A stretch of DNA of 36,583 bases, taken from positions 1-36,583 of the forward strand of contig WRBN01000006.1 of the NCBI GenBank assembly GCA_009784515.1, read 5' to 3'. Made by a program: the position numbers and the translations under genes. Under the pieces are notes generated by a model. That model did no database searches, was not told where the DNA came from, and worked only from the letters and a program-made list of their open reading frames with translations. This DNA comes from Spirochaetaceae bacterium (GTDB lineage: Bacteria; Spirochaetota; Spirochaetia; WRBN01). Shown piece after piece: positions 21,423-30,740 of this stretch. Each line of letters opens with the position of its first letter. The stretch's first letter is position 1.

Positions 21423-22378
21423 CTTGCACTCCTTATAGCCAGTTTGCCAATTAAGCTGATAATTGCTAACAACACAAAGTTATTAAATAAGCTGTAATTA
21501 ACATAACTTAAAATAAAATTACTTTGCTCGTAACCTTTAAGCGCCTCAAGCAAGGTTTCTATTAAAGCCGCCTCGTTAATGTTATGATACCAGCCATTGG
21601 TATGGTTAGCCAAAGTTATTAACGCAGCTTCCTCTAGGCGGCTAATCACCGGCTGCCCACTTCGGTGCATAATTTGCTCACCGCTAGGTAAAAAAAGATG
21701 CGACCCTTCGTGTGTGCCCACGCCAATGGCAAAGATGGTAACGTCGCGCCGGCGGGCTAACCTAATGGCCTCTTCAATATCACCGGAGAGAGCCTCGCCA
21801 TCGGATAACACAATAATCACTTTTTTACGGCTATTATCATTAGCAAATAAACTGGTAGCGCTATTTATCCCGGCCGCTAAATCACTGCCGGGACTAGTTA
21901 GATGGCTGGGGCTGGCATGGTTAATTAAAGTAATAACAGCGTTATTATCATCGGTTAAAGGCATAACCGGCACAGCCGTACCTTTAAAGATAACCAAAGC
22001 CAGACGCGAGCTACTAAGGTTAGCCGCCAGCTCGCCGGCGGTAAAACGCATAGCTTCTAGGCGGCTGGGGGGAATATCGGTAGCCAGCATACTATTAGAA
22101 ATATCCAACACAAACACTACATCTAACCCCAAATTTTCGCGCTGCACGGCCCGGCGGCCAATATAAATATCGGCTAAAGCCAAAACTGCCGAGCTATAAA
22201 AAACGGTAAAACTTAAAGCCAACAACATAAAACGTAAAGTAAAAAGTTTTTTATGGTGCGGGTTGCCGCCAATACTTAAATAAGCACGCCAACTGCTTTT
22301 AAAAATAAAGAGATAACCTATGGCTATAGGTATTAATAATAAAAGTAACCATAAAATTTGTCTGTATAATATAATCAT
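21395..22378 (-). CDS. batB: BatB-like von Willebrand A-domain membrane protein
   Basis: 327 residues. Transmembrane helices are near 5-25 and 48-70, a VWA domain spans about 85-275, and a C-terminal helix lies near 292-315. The metal-ion-dependent adhesion site is intact: DISNS (92-96), the Thr/Ser loop TSPGSDL (161-167) and LSDGE (192-196). In Bat operons BatA and BatB are paired VWA proteins in the inner membrane with the VWA domain outside the cytoplasm. The start codon has no clear ribosome-binding site. The 53-base AT-rich gap to batA is the only real spacer in an otherwise overlapping operon. Confidence 0.87.
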   Translation of the reverse strand: MIILYRQILWLLLLLIPIAIGYLFIFKSSWRAYLSIGGNPHHKKLFTLRFMLLALSFTVFYSSAVLALADIYIGRRAVQRENLGLDVVFVLDISNSMLATDIPPSRLEAMRFTAGELAANLSSSRLALVIFKGTAVPVMPLTDDNNAVITLINHASPSHLTSPGSDLAAGINSATSLFANDNSRKKVIIVLSDGEALSGDIEEAIRLARRRDVTIFAIGVGTHEGSHLFLPSGEQIMHRSGQPVISRLEEAALITLANHTNGWYHNINEAALIETLLEALKGYEQSNFILSYVNYSLFNNFVLLAIISLIGKLAIRSARWSRLYGSF

Positions 22379-22431
22379 ATTTTCTCAATTAAGAATTAAA
22401 AGATAAAAACTACCCCTTAATTATTACTTAT

Positions 22432-23436
22432 TTATACTACCTCACGTAAAATTAATGCCCTGATGGCCAGCGAAATTAAAGCCAAAATAAACGCCACCAA
22501 TAAAAATTGGCGGTTATAAGCCGTACTTAAGGTAATTAACCTAAAACGGGTATCGCTGCGTTCTAAATTATTAACGGCCTGAAAAGCCGAGTCGAAACCC
22601 CAAAAGCTTTCGGCCCTAAAAAAAAGACCGCCGGTTTGTTCGGCAATACGCCTCAGCAGCTCTTCATCGTAAGAGGCATCGTTAATTATCCCATCAATAA
22701 GTACACCCGTTTGCGGGTGAATAAAACTAACATTTACTACGCCGGGCCGGCCTACCCCAATGGTAAAAGCGGTAACCCCCAGCGAATTTAAAATATCAAT
22801 GGCCGTTAAAGGGTGAATTTCGCCGGCATTATTATCGCCATCGGTAACTAAAATTACCACGCGGTTACGGCCTTCAATATGGCTTAAATGCAAAGCGGCC
22901 AACGCCAACGCCATACCAATGTTAGTACCGTCTCCTAGCTCCATTATCCGCACCGCATCAAGGCTGGTTAGCAGAAAGTTATAATCTAAAGTTAAAGGCA
23001 CACGTAAAGCTGCTTCACGGCCAAAGGAAATAAGGCCAATTTCATCGTTTTCGCGGCTAGAGATAAAACGCCTAATGGCATCTTTAGCTAGCTCGAAGCG
23101 GCTTTCGCCGCCAATATCACGTGCCGCCATCGAGGGCGATTCATCTAGCACTAACATAATGGCTGCTCCTCTATTAAAGTAAAGCCGCTCGGTAGTGGTA
23201 CTTTCGGGTCCGCTTAAGCTAATAACTAATAAAAAAGCCGCCAGCCAAAACAATAAATAAGAAAGTTTAGATAAAAAAATAGCCGCTACCGGTTTGAGCC
23301 GATAAGGTTTAAGCCGCCACAGTTTAAAGCTCCATAACAGCCGCCCACCACGTTTTTTTCTAAAATGAAAAAGATAGATAAGCACCGGAAAGCTAAGCAA
23401 AATAACTAAATAACTTAGCTCATTAAGTAATAGCAT
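22432..23436 (-). CDS. batA: BatA-like von Willebrand A-domain membrane protein
   Basis: 334 residues. An N-terminal BatA-type region has two hydrophobic segments (5-24 and 52-74) around a basic cytoplasmic loop (RKKRGGRLLWSFKLW). The VWA domain (about 88-275) carries DESPS (98-102), DGTNIG with Thr171, and VTDGDNN (197-203), a complete metal site. A C-terminal helix lies at about 310-330. This is the first of the two VWA proteins of the operon; its partners are BatB and probably the DUF58 protein. It overlaps the upstream gene by 14 bases. Confidence 0.88.
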   Translation of the reverse strand: MLLLNELSYLVILLSFPVLIYLFHFRKKRGGRLLWSFKLWRLKPYRLKPVAAIFLSKLSYLLFWLAAFLLVISLSGPESTTTERLYFNRGAAIMLVLDESPSMAARDIGGESRFELAKDAIRRFISSRENDEIGLISFGREAALRVPLTLDYNFLLTSLDAVRIMELGDGTNIGMALALAALHLSHIEGRNRVVILVTDGDNNAGEIHPLTAIDILNSLGVTAFTIGVGRPGVVNVSFIHPQTGVLIDGIINDASYDEELLRRIAEQTGGLFFRAESFWGFDSAFQAVNNLERSDTRFRLITLSTAYNRQFLLVAFILALISLAIRALILREVV

Positions 23437-24283
23437 TGCGTTTTCCTTTATAACGTTCGTAATTTTTAGCTAAATTACGTACCAGTTCAATATCTTCTTT
23501 ACGTTGCTTATCGCTTATTTTTAAGCCGCCAAATTTAATTAAATCGCCTCGTTCGTATAATTTAACAATCAAATTTATCTCTTTTACGTTATAACTTTTT
23601 TTAAGCAGGCCGGCAAATTCATCGGCTGTGGCACTGCGGTATTCCTTAACATGGCTGCTCTTGCTAAGATAATTACGGTAACTTTCGAGTAAAGTAAAGT
23701 AAAATTGCCTGTTATCCAGCTCTTCGGCTTTAAGTAACTGTTTAATATCTTTGCGCAGCTCTTTAAAAGGCGAATACCAATAATTAATAAAAGTTTGCAT
23801 TAATTTTTTAGCAGCCCGCAATCCATAATAAATGATGAGAGGGAATAAAAAAAGTGTGGCTACCGACAAAGTAATAAGTAAAATAGTGCCATTTAAAGCC
23901 AGCGGCAGATAAGCCGAATGAAGTTCTTGGTTAGCATTATTGCCCAGTAATGAGGCCACATTGTAATTAATAGCCGTCGTTTGTACAGCCCCAAAATCAA
24001 AGCTGATGGTACCGGCACCCGGAGCAAAAACTCTAAATTCTACCATTACTAAGGTATCTGTCGCCCGCTGAACAACTCGTATTTGCTCCACAACAATACG
24101 TTCGTTCATCTCGTAAGGCTGTACACTTAATAAAATGTCTTCACCAACCGGTAAGGTAAACTGTAAGGAAATGCTATCACCCACATAATAATGAGCCGGA
24201 ACAAAAACGATATTTTCGGGAGTTAGCTGCAAAGCAAAAAGAGGCCAAGCTAAAAACAGGCAAACAAACCTTAATTTTCTCAT
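23423..24283 (-). CDS. Bat-operon membrane protein, DUF4381-like position
   Basis: 286 residues. A signal peptide (1-18, ending FALQ) leads to an extracytoplasmic beta domain (about 20-118, BatD-like strands such as YYVGDSISLQFTLPVG), one transmembrane helix (about 128-153) and a basic helical cytoplasmic tail (155-286) containing FYFTLLESYRNYLSKS and TADEFAGLLKKS. This layout and its place between the DUF58 and batA genes match the small DUF4381-like proteins of MoxR/Bat operons, but similarity by eye is weak, so the name is positional. It overlaps the DUF58 gene by 4 bases (ATGA) and batA by 14. Confidence 0.72.
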   Translation of the reverse strand: MRKLRFVCLFLAWPLFALQLTPENIVFVPAHYYVGDSISLQFTLPVGEDILLSVQPYEMNERIVVEQIRVVQRATDTLVMVEFRVFAPGAGTISFDFGAVQTTAINYNVASLLGNNANQELHSAYLPLALNGTILLITLSVATLFLFPLIIYYGLRAAKKLMQTFINYWYSPFKELRKDIKQLLKAEELDNRQFYFTLLESYRNYLSKSSHVKEYRSATADEFAGLLKKSYNVKEINLIVKLYERGDLIKFGGLKISDKQRKEDIELVRNLAKNYERYKGKRNAIT

Positions 24284-25140
24284 CGTTTAAGCCTCCTTTT
24301 AAAAAAGGAGTTAAGGGCCGCTAAGGCATCGTCTTGGGTAGAGATTATTAAAGTATCTACACCGTGTTTTTTACAGTTTTTATGCCAAGAAACACGCATT
24401 GTTTGCCAATAGCCGGTATAATCTTTCCTAAAACGGTTAGAAAGCGAGTGGATAGCCATACTATAGCCCTCTTCAATATCACTAAGAGTAAGAAAGCCCA
24501 CTTTAGGAAAAGATACATCTAATTCATCTTCTATCCTAATAGCAATAACATCGTGCCTGCGACTTAACATAGCTAACTCATGCCAATAACCATCGGCTTT
24601 AAAATCGCTAACGATAATACAAATACCCCGCCTTTTCATCATTTCACCGGCGGTGCGCAAAGCAAGCTCCAAATCGGAGCCCCTTTGTTTAGGTTTTAGC
24701 TCTAAAATTTTTTTAAGCTGCCCTAAAAAATAACGCTCCCCTCGTTTAGAGATAGACAAATGCTCAATCGTTTCGCCAAACAAAATACTGCCAACACGGT
24801 CGCCGTTTTTAGTAGCGGCAAAACCTAATAAAGCAAAAATTTCTTCGGCTACTCGCTGTTTTTGGACATTAAAACCACTGCGCATACTGGAAGAAATATC
24901 AAAAATTAAAGTTAATACCAGCTCACGTTCTTCTTGATAAACTTTACAGTAAGGGGCTACCATACGGCTGGAGACATTCCAATCGATAAACCGTACATCA
25001 TCACCCAAAACATAGGGGCGAGATTCGTAAAATTCGAGACCCGGCCCTTTAAATAACGAGCGGTAACTGCCCGAAAAAAAGGCATCTAATAAACGGTTGC
25101 TTTGTATGCGCAGCCGCTTGAGTTTAGCTTTAGAGTCCAT
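24280..25140 (-). CDS. DUF58 protein, first gene of the Bat operon
   Basis: 286 residues with the DUF58 signature GLEFYESRPYVLGDDVRFIDWNVSSR (35-60, only partly quoted motif; key residues E38, R41, Y43, G46, D47, R50, D53, W54). A VWA-like core follows with DISSS (81-85). DUF58 proteins accompany MoxR ATPases and VWA proteins in MoxR/Bat loci and are thought to assist metal or cofactor-dependent maturation of client proteins. It opens the operon: the promoter 25148-25176 starts transcription at about the ATG, with no Shine-Dalgarno. No MoxR gene lies upstream; the next feature is a tRNA. Confidence 0.9.
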   Translation of the reverse strand: MDSKAKLKRLRIQSNRLLDAFFSGSYRSLFKGPGLEFYESRPYVLGDDVRFIDWNVSSRMVAPYCKVYQEERELVLTLIFDISSSMRSGFNVQKQRVAEEIFALLGFAATKNGDRVGSILFGETIEHLSISKRGERYFLGQLKKILELKPKQRGSDLELALRTAGEMMKRRGICIIVSDFKADGYWHELAMLSRRHDVIAIRIEDELDVSFPKVGFLTLSDIEEGYSMAIHSLSNRFRKDYTGYWQTMRVSWHKNCKKHGVDTLIISTQDDALAALNSFFKRRLKR

Positions 25141-25147
25141 CGAGTGT

Positions 25148-25176
25148 ATTTTAGCTTAATTTGTGTTTTTAGTCAA
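25148..25176 (-). promoter_or_regulatory. Promoter of the Bat operon, leaderless
   Basis: Minus strand: TTGACT (25171-25176), 17 bases, TAAAAT (25148-25153), 7 bases (ACACTCG), ATG. The first gene of a six- or seven-gene operon would be translated without a leader. Confidence 0.65.
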
Positions 25177-25272
25177 AGGTAGCCGATGCCTCTTTATCAA
25201 TTTATTAAAGAGTAAATCTTTCTAGCGACAAAAATAAGATTAATTTAAACGGCAGCATATAAGCCAAAACAC

Positions 25273-25300
25273 AAGCCCTCTTTATTTAAAAAGAGGGCTT
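25273..25300 (-). terminator. Hairpin ending the ribosomal operon/tRNA transcript
   Basis: A perfect 11-bp stem AAGCCCTCTTT / AAAGAGGGCTT with a 6-base loop, 32 bases past the tRNA 3' end. The tail on the minus strand (GTGTTTTGG) has a modest T content. Confidence 0.65.
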
Positions 25301-25331
25301 AATCTATAAAAACTTTGTTTCATCTTTTTTA

Positions 25332-25405
<74 letters not shown>

Positions 25406-25445
25406 TAAACAAAGCATTCGCCTTGTGTGAGTCCTTTCTTATGGG

Positions 25446-25937
25446 TTACTCTGCCGTATCATCTTTAGCAGCTTCTACCTTTTTGGCCGGAGCCTTTTCT
25501 TTGACGGCTGCCTCCGTTTTTTTAGGAGCAGCTTTTTTAGCTTTAGGTTCTTCTTTTTTAGTAGCCTCTTCAGTTGTTCCCTTACGGTCTACCAACTCAA
25601 TAATGGCCAATTCGGCAGCGTCACCTTGCCTAAAGCCCATTTTAACAACACGTGTATAACCACCCGGCCTCCCTGCATAACGCGGAGCAATTTCGGTAAA
25701 AAGTTTTTTAACTAAAGTTCTATCATTAAGGTCACGCGCAACTAAACGACGGGCATGCACACTATCAACTTTAGCTTTTGTTATCATTTTCTCGGCTTTA
25801 CGTGCCACTTCTTTAGCTTTAGCTTTAGTAGTTTTAATTTGCTCATGCTCAAAAAGCGATTTAACCAAGTTACGCATTAAAGCTTTACGATGGCTAGTGG
25901 TACGACTTAAGCGATTAAAACCAGTTTTATTATTCAT
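25446..25937 (-). CDS. rplQ: 50S ribosomal protein L17
   Basis: The L17 core (residues 1-118) includes [40 protein letters not shown] and the closing [15 protein letters not shown] 45-residue tail, rich in Lys, Ala and Glu with PKK/APKK repeats, extends it to 163 residues compared with about 120 in E. coli. L17 lines the region near the peptide exit tunnel. The start lies directly against the rpoA stop, and it is the last protein gene of the operon. Confidence 0.96.
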   Translation of the reverse strand: MNNKTGFNRLSRTTSHRKALMRNLVKSLFEHEQIKTTKAKAKEVARKAEKMITKAKVDSVHARRLVARDLNDRTLVKKLFTEIAPRYAGRPGGYTRVVKMGFRQGDAAELAIIELVDRKGTTEEATKKEEPKAKKAAPKKTEAAVKEKAPAKKVEAAKDDTAE

Positions 25938-26990
25938 TTACTCTTCCTTCTTAAATGGCGAATTCCCTAAGCGAAGCCTTTCTTTAATCTCACTATAATC
26001 GGTCATAGCTAAGCTTAATCCCCACTCGTTTAATTTCTCTTTAATCTCTTGTAAACTTTTTTTGCCAAAGTTACGAGTTTTACCTAAATCATCTTCAGTT
26101 TTACGCGTTAAATCGCGTAAAGTAACAATTTGCGCATTTTTTAAACAATTAGCCGAACGCACCGATAAATCTAGCTGACTAACCGAAATATCCAGTAAAT
26201 CGCGTAGCCTTTGCTCATCTTCATCAATTTCGGCACTTTCTTCAACGGCAGATTCATCAAAGTTAATAAAGACCGAAAGATATTCTTTATTTATCTTAGC
26301 GGCCTCCGCCAAAGCATCGGACGGTAAAATGGTACCATCGGTCCAAATATCTAAAATTAACTTATCGTAGTCGGCACGATGACCAACCCGATAATCTTCT
26401 ACCGCTACCTTTACACGAGTTACCGGTGAATACAATGAGTCGACAGGTAAAGCCCCTATCACATCAATTAAACTTTCGTTTGTCTCGGCGGGAACATAAC
26501 CACGCCCAAAGTTAATCTGCACCTCTATATTAAACTTAGCATTAGCCATAGCTGTACAAATAACCACATCTTTACTTATTACTTCAACACCATCTTTTTC
26601 AAAGTAAGCACCAGTAAGTTCACCTTCACCTTGCCATTCAATTAAAATGGTTTTTTCTTCAACCCCTTCCGGCAACTTTAGCCTAAGAGATTTTAAATTT
26701 TGAACCATAGTAGAAACATCTTCGGCCACATCGGGTAGTAAATCGAATTCGCTAGAAATAACATGGGGTACTGTATCGCCATTTTTATAACTTTCTATCC
26801 TAATAGCTACCACTGCATAACTTTGAATACTAGACATAAGTATGCGTCTAAGGCTGTTCCCAATAGTTCGCCCATAGCCGCGCTCAAATGGATAAGCAAT
26901 AAATCGCCCATACTCCGGAGTTTCTTCTACATGTTCAAAGCTAATATTCTTTGGCCTTTTTAGTCCCTTTAAAAGGTTTTTACGTGCCAT
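25938..26990 (-). CDS. rpoA: RNA polymerase alpha subunit
   Basis: 350 residues. The N-terminal dimerisation and assembly domain (1-about 235) has YGRFIAYPFERGYGRTIGNS and LRRILMSS; an acidic linker (EESAEIDEDEQRL) leads to the C-terminal domain (about 265-335) with VRSANCLKNAQI, which keeps the Arg/Asn/Cys residues that contact UP-element DNA and activators, and NFGKKSLQEI. Somewhat longer than the E. coli protein (329). It follows rpsK by 13 bases with no rpsD between them. Confidence 0.97.
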   Translation of the reverse strand: MARKNLLKGLKRPKNISFEHVEETPEYGRFIAYPFERGYGRTIGNSLRRILMSSIQSYAVVAIRIESYKNGDTVPHVISSEFDLLPDVAEDVSTMVQNLKSLRLKLPEGVEEKTILIEWQGEGELTGAYFEKDGVEVISKDVVICTAMANAKFNIEVQINFGRGYVPAETNESLIDVIGALPVDSLYSPVTRVKVAVEDYRVGHRADYDKLILDIWTDGTILPSDALAEAAKINKEYLSVFINFDESAVEESAEIDEDEQRLRDLLDISVSQLDLSVRSANCLKNAQIVTLRDLTRKTEDDLGKTRNFGKKSLQEIKEKLNEWGLSLAMTDYSEIKERLRLGNSPFKKEE

Positions 26991-27003
26991 TTATCTTCCT
27001 CTT

Positions 27004-27378
27004 TTATATTCTTCGCGTTTTTGGCGGACGACAACCATTATGGGGAATAGGCGTTACGTCGCTAATGCTCTTTACCTGCATACCCATCGTACCAAGCGAC
27101 CTTATAGCCGATTCTCGCCCTACGCCCGGCCCTTTAACGTAAACATGTACCTCGCTAAGGCCGGTATCTTTAGCTTTAGTAATCGCCGTTTCGATACAAC
27201 TTTGGGCTGCAAAAGGGGTAGATTTTTTAGCGCCTCTAAATCCGAGCTGCCCTGCCGAACAGGCCGAAATGGCATTACCCTTCATATCGGTTACCGTAAT
27301 AATAGTATTATTAAAGGTAGCCTGAATAAAGACCTTACCCTCGTACACCGTTCGTTTTTCTTTTTTTATCTTAGCCAT
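27004..27378 (-). CDS. rpsK: 30S ribosomal protein S11
   Basis: 124 residues with the S11 hallmarks: [19 protein letters not shown] near the N-terminus, [14 protein letters not shown] in the middle, [15 protein letters not shown], and the C-terminal [16 protein letters not shown]11 forms part of the platform of the small subunit and contacts mRNA near the E site. It lies between rpsM (15-base gap) and rpoA (13-base gap), where rpsD would follow in many other bacteria. Confidence 0.97.
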   Translation of the reverse strand: MAKIKKEKRTVYEGKVFIQATFNNTIITVTDMKGNAISACSAGQLGFRGAKKSTPFAAQSCIETAITKAKDTGLSEVHVYVKGPGVGRESAIRSLGTMGMQVKSISDVTPIPHNGCRPPKTRRI

Positions 27379-27393
27379 TTATATTACCTACCA

Positions 27394-27759
27394 TTATTTT
27401 TTCTTCTTAGCTACCGTCTTCTTTTTACCTTTGCGTGTACGGGCATTGGTACGCGTACGCTGACCACGTACCGGTAAAGCACGGCGGTGCCGTAGCCCAC
27501 GATAACAACCAATATCCATAAGTCTTTTAATATTTAAAGCTATTTCGCTTCTTAGTCTACCTTCAACCTTATAATCGTTTTCGATAATGATACGAAGCTT
27601 ATTAACATCTTCTGGTGATACATCATTCATCTTTAAAGTCTCGTCAACTCCGGCCTCTTTACAGATTTTTAATGCCGTTGTACGACCAATACCAAAAATA
27701 TAGGTTAATGCAACATACGCACGTTTATTTGGTAAATCGATACCTGCTATCCTAGCCAC
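27394..27759 (-). CDS. rpsM: 30S ribosomal protein S13
   Basis: 121 residues: [20 protein letters not shown] and [16 protein letters not shown] at the start, the [19 protein letters not shown] block and [13 protein letters not shown] at the basic C-terminus. S13 sits in the head of the small subunit, contacting the P-site tRNA and the large-subunit bridge. It starts the alpha-operon part of the cluster, 9 bases after rpmJ. Confidence 0.97.
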   Translation of the reverse strand: MARIAGIDLPNKRAYVALTYIFGIGRTTALKICKEAGVDETLKMNDVSPEDVNKLRIIIENDYKVEGRLRSEIALNIKRLMDIGCYRGLRHRRALPVRGQRTRTNARTRKGKKKTVAKKKK

Positions 27760-27768
27760 TCTTGCCTC

Positions 27769-27882
27769 CTAGCCTTGTCGTTGTTTATGTTTTGGATTTT
27801 CGCAAATAATGCGTACTACGCCAAATCTTTTAATAACCTTGCATTTATCACACATAGGTTTTACACTTACTCTAACCTTCAT
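27769..27882 (-). CDS. rpmJ: 50S ribosomal protein L36
   Basis: 37 residues from the ATG at 27882, which has AGAGAGGAT just upstream; a longer open frame to 27966 would add 28 unrelated residues and overlap secY. The sequence [19 protein letters not shown] ... [12 protein letters not shown] carries the zinc-ribbon ligands C11, C14, C27 and H32, so this is the zinc-binding form. Standard spot between secY and rpsM. Confidence 0.96.
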   Translation of the reverse strand: MKVRVSVKPMCDKCKVIKRFGVVRIICENPKHKQRQG

Positions 27883-27892
27883 AATATCCTCT

Positions 27893-29215
27893 CTAAATAT
27901 TTCGGGGTTTAATCCGCCCCTTAGCCACAATACCATCGTGCTGATGCATACGCAGGTGGCTATCAATCTGGTTCATTGTATCTAAATTAACACCAACAAT
28001 AATTAACAAACTTGTACCGCCCATCAAATGCGCCACGCCCGGCGGCAACCCCATCAAAAAGACAATAAAGGTTGGCACTAAGGCAATAGCCGCTAAAAAG
28101 ATGGCACCCGGTAATACTATCCTATTTAATATTTTTTGTAAATAGCTCTCCATCGCCTCACTGCGCACGCCGGGAATAACTCCGCCATTTTCACGAATCC
28201 GCCGTGCCACCTCGATGGGGTTAAGCGAAACTTGCGTATAAAAATAAGCAAAAAAGATAATAAGCAAGGCATACAAAGTATTAAAAAGCGGGCCTTCGTA
28301 GCGCATATGATAAAGGAGCCCCTCCCAAAAAGGACTGCCCATCGCCAACGGTGCGGCAAATTGTAACGGTAAAGTTAATACCGAAGAGGCAAAAATAATA
28401 GGAATAACCCCAGACGGATTAATTTTAAAAGGGATATAACTATTTTGAGCTTGTACCATCTGCCTGCCGACAATACGCTTAGCATAATTAACAGGAATTT
28501 TGCGCTCACCTTGTTGCTCCCAAGCTACAATGGCTACTATCCCAACAAAGATAGCTATAGCGATAAAAACAAAAACCCCGTTAACCGTACCTGTTCTTAC
28601 TTCGGCCATCATTTGTACAATGGCTTCGGGAATGCGCGCAATAATACCAGCAAAGATAATTAACGAAATGCCGTTACCTACCCCACGCTGCGTTATCCTC
28701 TCACCCAGCCAAATTAAAAAGATAGAACCGGTGGTAACCGAGATTAAGCCAATCGTCATAAACATGACCGGCGACATAGTAGAAATTACCGCCCCTTCTA
28801 TACCAAGCGCTCCGCGTACAAAAGCAAAACCTTGTATTAAACAAACTATAATGGTACCCATACGTGTATAACGATGAAACTTACGGCGGCCGCCATCTTC
28901 TTCGAGCATACGTTTTAAAGCCGGAAAAACGATAGTAAGCACCTGCATAATAATTTGCGCCGAAATATACGGCATAATACCTAGCATAAGGATAGAATAA
29001 CTAGAAAAAGCACCACCGGTAAAAAAGTCAAGCGTATCGGCTACACCACCCATCCCGAGCGAGCTGGCGCTCATAGCATTAATAACCGAAGCATTAATAC
29101 CGGGAATAGGTATCATAGCGCCCACTCTAAAAATTACCAGCAGAGTCAAAGTAAAAAACACTCTAGCCCGCAGCTCGGGTACTTTAAACATATCGCTAAG
29201 TTTACTAGTAGCCAT
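27893..29215 (-). CDS. secY: Preprotein translocase subunit SecY
   Basis: 440 residues with ten predicted transmembrane helices. Recognised landmarks are the plug/TM2 region ([20 protein letters not shown]), the TM5-6 part ([14 protein letters not shown]), the cytoplasmic loop [15 protein letters not shown], and the C5 loop [13 protein letters not shown] containing the conserved Arg that binds SecA and ribosomes. SecY forms the protein-conducting channel in the inner membrane. The signal-peptide proteins of this window (LRR, Bat, peptides) would use it. Follows rplO by 2 bases. Confidence 0.97.
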   Translation of the reverse strand: MATSKLSDMFKVPELRARVFFTLTLLVIFRVGAMIPIPGINASVINAMSASSLGMGGVADTLDFFTGGAFSSYSILMLGIMPYISAQIIMQVLTIVFPALKRMLEEDGGRRKFHRYTRMGTIIVCLIQGFAFVRGALGIEGAVISTMSPVMFMTIGLISVTTGSIFLIWLGERITQRGVGNGISLIIFAGIIARIPEAIVQMMAEVRTGTVNGVFVFIAIAIFVGIVAIVAWEQQGERKIPVNYAKRIVGRQMVQAQNSYIPFKINPSGVIPIIFASSVLTLPLQFAAPLAMGSPFWEGLLYHMRYEGPLFNTLYALLIIFFAYFYTQVSLNPIEVARRIRENGGVIPGVRSEAMESYLQKILNRIVLPGAIFLAAIALVPTFIVFLMGLPPGVAHLMGGTSLLIIVGVNLDTMNQIDSHLRMHQHDGIVAKGRIKPRNI

Positions 29216-29217
29216 AG

Positions 29218-29667
29218 TTATTCCTCATTAATTTTACCGCCGGCTGCTTCAATTTTTTCTTTAGCACTAGCCGAGGTTTTAATACCCATTATCTCAAGTT
29301 TTTTAGTTAAATCGCCGGTAGCTAGTAACTTAACCCTTTTTTCGCTGGCTTTAATCAAACCTTTAGCCGCAAGTGTCTCTAAACTAACTACCTCTCCATC
29401 TTTGTAAAGCTTTTCAATTTGATTTACATTGATACAAATATAGTTTACAGCAAAACGCGCATTACTAAAACCGCGTGTGGCTAAACGGCGATAAAGCGGC
29501 ACCTGCCCGCCTTCAAAACCTAAATAAGGCCCACCGGAGCCACCTGAACGTGCTTTTTGACCTTTATGGCCTTTACCAGAGGTAGTACCAAGCCCGCTAC
29601 CCTGTCCGCGGCCAAGCCGCTTTCTATTTTTATTAGCCCCTTTGGGCTTAACAATTAAGGCTTCCAT
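29218..29667 (-). CDS. rplO: 50S ribosomal protein L15
   Basis: 149 residues: the Gly-rich N-terminus KRLGRGQGSGLGTTSGKGHKGQKAR and GGSGGPYLGFEGGQVPLYRRLATRGF, then a globular C-terminal part. (Quoted stretches are conserved L15 blocks; key features are the GxGxGxGxGKGHKG pattern and P-L-x-R-R.) L15 is an early assembly protein of the 50S subunit. It starts 1 base after rpmD ends. Confidence 0.96.
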   Translation of the reverse strand: MEALIVKPKGANKNRKRLGRGQGSGLGTTSGKGHKGQKARSGGSGGPYLGFEGGQVPLYRRLATRGFSNARFAVNYICINVNQIEKLYKDGEVVSLETLAAKGLIKASEKRVKLLATGDLTKKLEIMGIKTSASAKEKIEAAGGKINEE

Positions 29668-29668
29668 A

Positions 29669-29854
29669 TTACTTTAGCTCCTTAACTTCTACAAGATGCG
29701 CTACCGTTCTAATCATACCAGCAGTTGCCTCGTTTAGTTCGATAGTAACACTGCTATTTATCTTTCTTAGTCCCAAAGCTTTAACGGTAGCACGTTGATT
29801 AGGTAGGCGCGAGATAGTACTTTTAACAAGTTTAACTTCAACTTTTTTAGCCAT
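29669..29854 (-). CDS. rpmD: 50S ribosomal protein L30
   Basis: 61 residues: [20 protein letters not shown] and [13 protein letters not shown] are the typical L30 segments, ending [13 protein letters not shown]. Some genomes lack this gene; here it is present at its normal place between rpsE and rplO. The start overlaps the end of rpsE by 8 bases, indicating coupled translation. Confidence 0.95.
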   Translation of the reverse strand: MAKKVEVKLVKSTISRLPNQRATVKALGLRKINSSVTIELNEATAGMIRTVAHLVEVKELK

Positions 29855-30365
29855 TATTTGCCCCCCAAATCTCTTTCATCGTTTTACCGCGTCCTTTAGT
29901 AATTTCACTAACGGTCATTAAATTATCAAAACCATCAAAAACAGCTTTAATAACATTAATAGAGTTGCGCGCACCCAAACTTTTGCTTAATACATCACGC
30001 ACTCCGGCGGCCTCCATCACGGCACGCACCGCACCACCGGCAATAATACCGGTACCGTGTGCCGCCGGCTTTAAAACCACGTTAGCACTCTTAAACTGGC
30101 CGATAATCTCGTGCGGTAAAGTATTATTTTTAATTGGTACTTCACGTAAACTACGTTTAGCACGGTCTACAGCTTTACGAATAGCCTCCGAAACATCGTT
30201 GGCTTTCCCAAAACCATAACCTACTCGCCCCTTCCCATCGCCGGCCACCACTAAAGCACTAAAAGAAAACCTACGGCCACCTTTTACTACCTTTGCTACC
30301 CTATTTAGCTTAATAAGCTTTTCGGTAAACTCTTTGTTATCTTCTTTTTTACTTTCTTTACGCAT
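29847..30365 (-). CDS. rpsE: 30S ribosomal protein S5
   Basis: 172 residues. The double-stranded RNA-binding-like N-domain has [20 protein letters not shown] and [20 protein letters not shown]; the C-domain has [21 protein letters not shown] and [14 protein letters not shown]5 helps decoding fidelity and mRNA unwinding at the entry channel. The N-terminal 12 residues are a charged extension. Starts 8 bases after rplR. Confidence 0.96.
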   Translation of the reverse strand: MRKESKKEDNKEFTEKLIKLNRVAKVVKGGRRFSFSALVVAGDGKGRVGYGFGKANDVSEAIRKAVDRAKRSLREVPIKNNTLPHEIIGQFKSANVVLKPAAHGTGIIAGGAVRAVMEAAGVRDVLSKSLGARNSINVIKAVFDGFDNLMTVSEITKGRGKTMKEIWGANNG

Positions 30366-30373
30366 AAAAGCTC

Positions 30374-30733
30374 CTAAAACTGAATACCAGCCGATCGTGT
30401 GGCTTCGGCAATAGCTTTAACTACACCGTGATACTTATAACCATTTCTATCAAAAACAACTGCTTTAATACCTTTGGCCTTTATCTTTTCACCGATAACG
30501 GCCCCTAATTTTTCACCACCTTTAACGTTGGCTCTTAAATCTTTAAGCTCTTTATCAAGAGTAGAGGCAGCCACTAAAGTTACACCATTAGTATCATCGA
30601 TAACCTGTACATAAAGACGCAGGTTGCTCTTAAAAACACTCAAACGTGGCCGCTCGGCTGTGCCTAATACTCTTTTACGAATATGCACTTTACGCCCTAA
30701 ACGTCTTTTGTTTTTTTCTTCCAATCTTTTCAT
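30374..30733 (-). CDS. rplR: 50S ribosomal protein L18
   Basis: 119 residues: the basic N-terminus ([20 protein letters not shown]), [20 protein letters not shown] and the C-terminal [21 protein letters not shown]18 binds 5S rRNA together with L5 and helps dock it on the 50S central protuberance. Lies between rplF (7-base gap) and rpsE. Confidence 0.96.
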   Translation of the reverse strand: MKRLEEKNKRRLGRKVHIRKRVLGTAERPRLSVFKSNLRLYVQVIDDTNGVTLVAASTLDKELKDLRANVKGGEKLGAVIGEKIKAKGIKAVVFDRNGYKYHGVVKAIAEATRSAGIQF

Positions 30734-30740
30734 TTTATAC

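Noticed and set aside
27883-27966. Upstream start for rpmJ giving 65 residues
   Set aside because: The extra residues overlap secY and L36 is always about 37 residues; a good ribosome-binding site precedes the internal ATG.
28126-28871. Extra frames inside secY on both strands
   Set aside because: Shadows of a clearly conserved gene.
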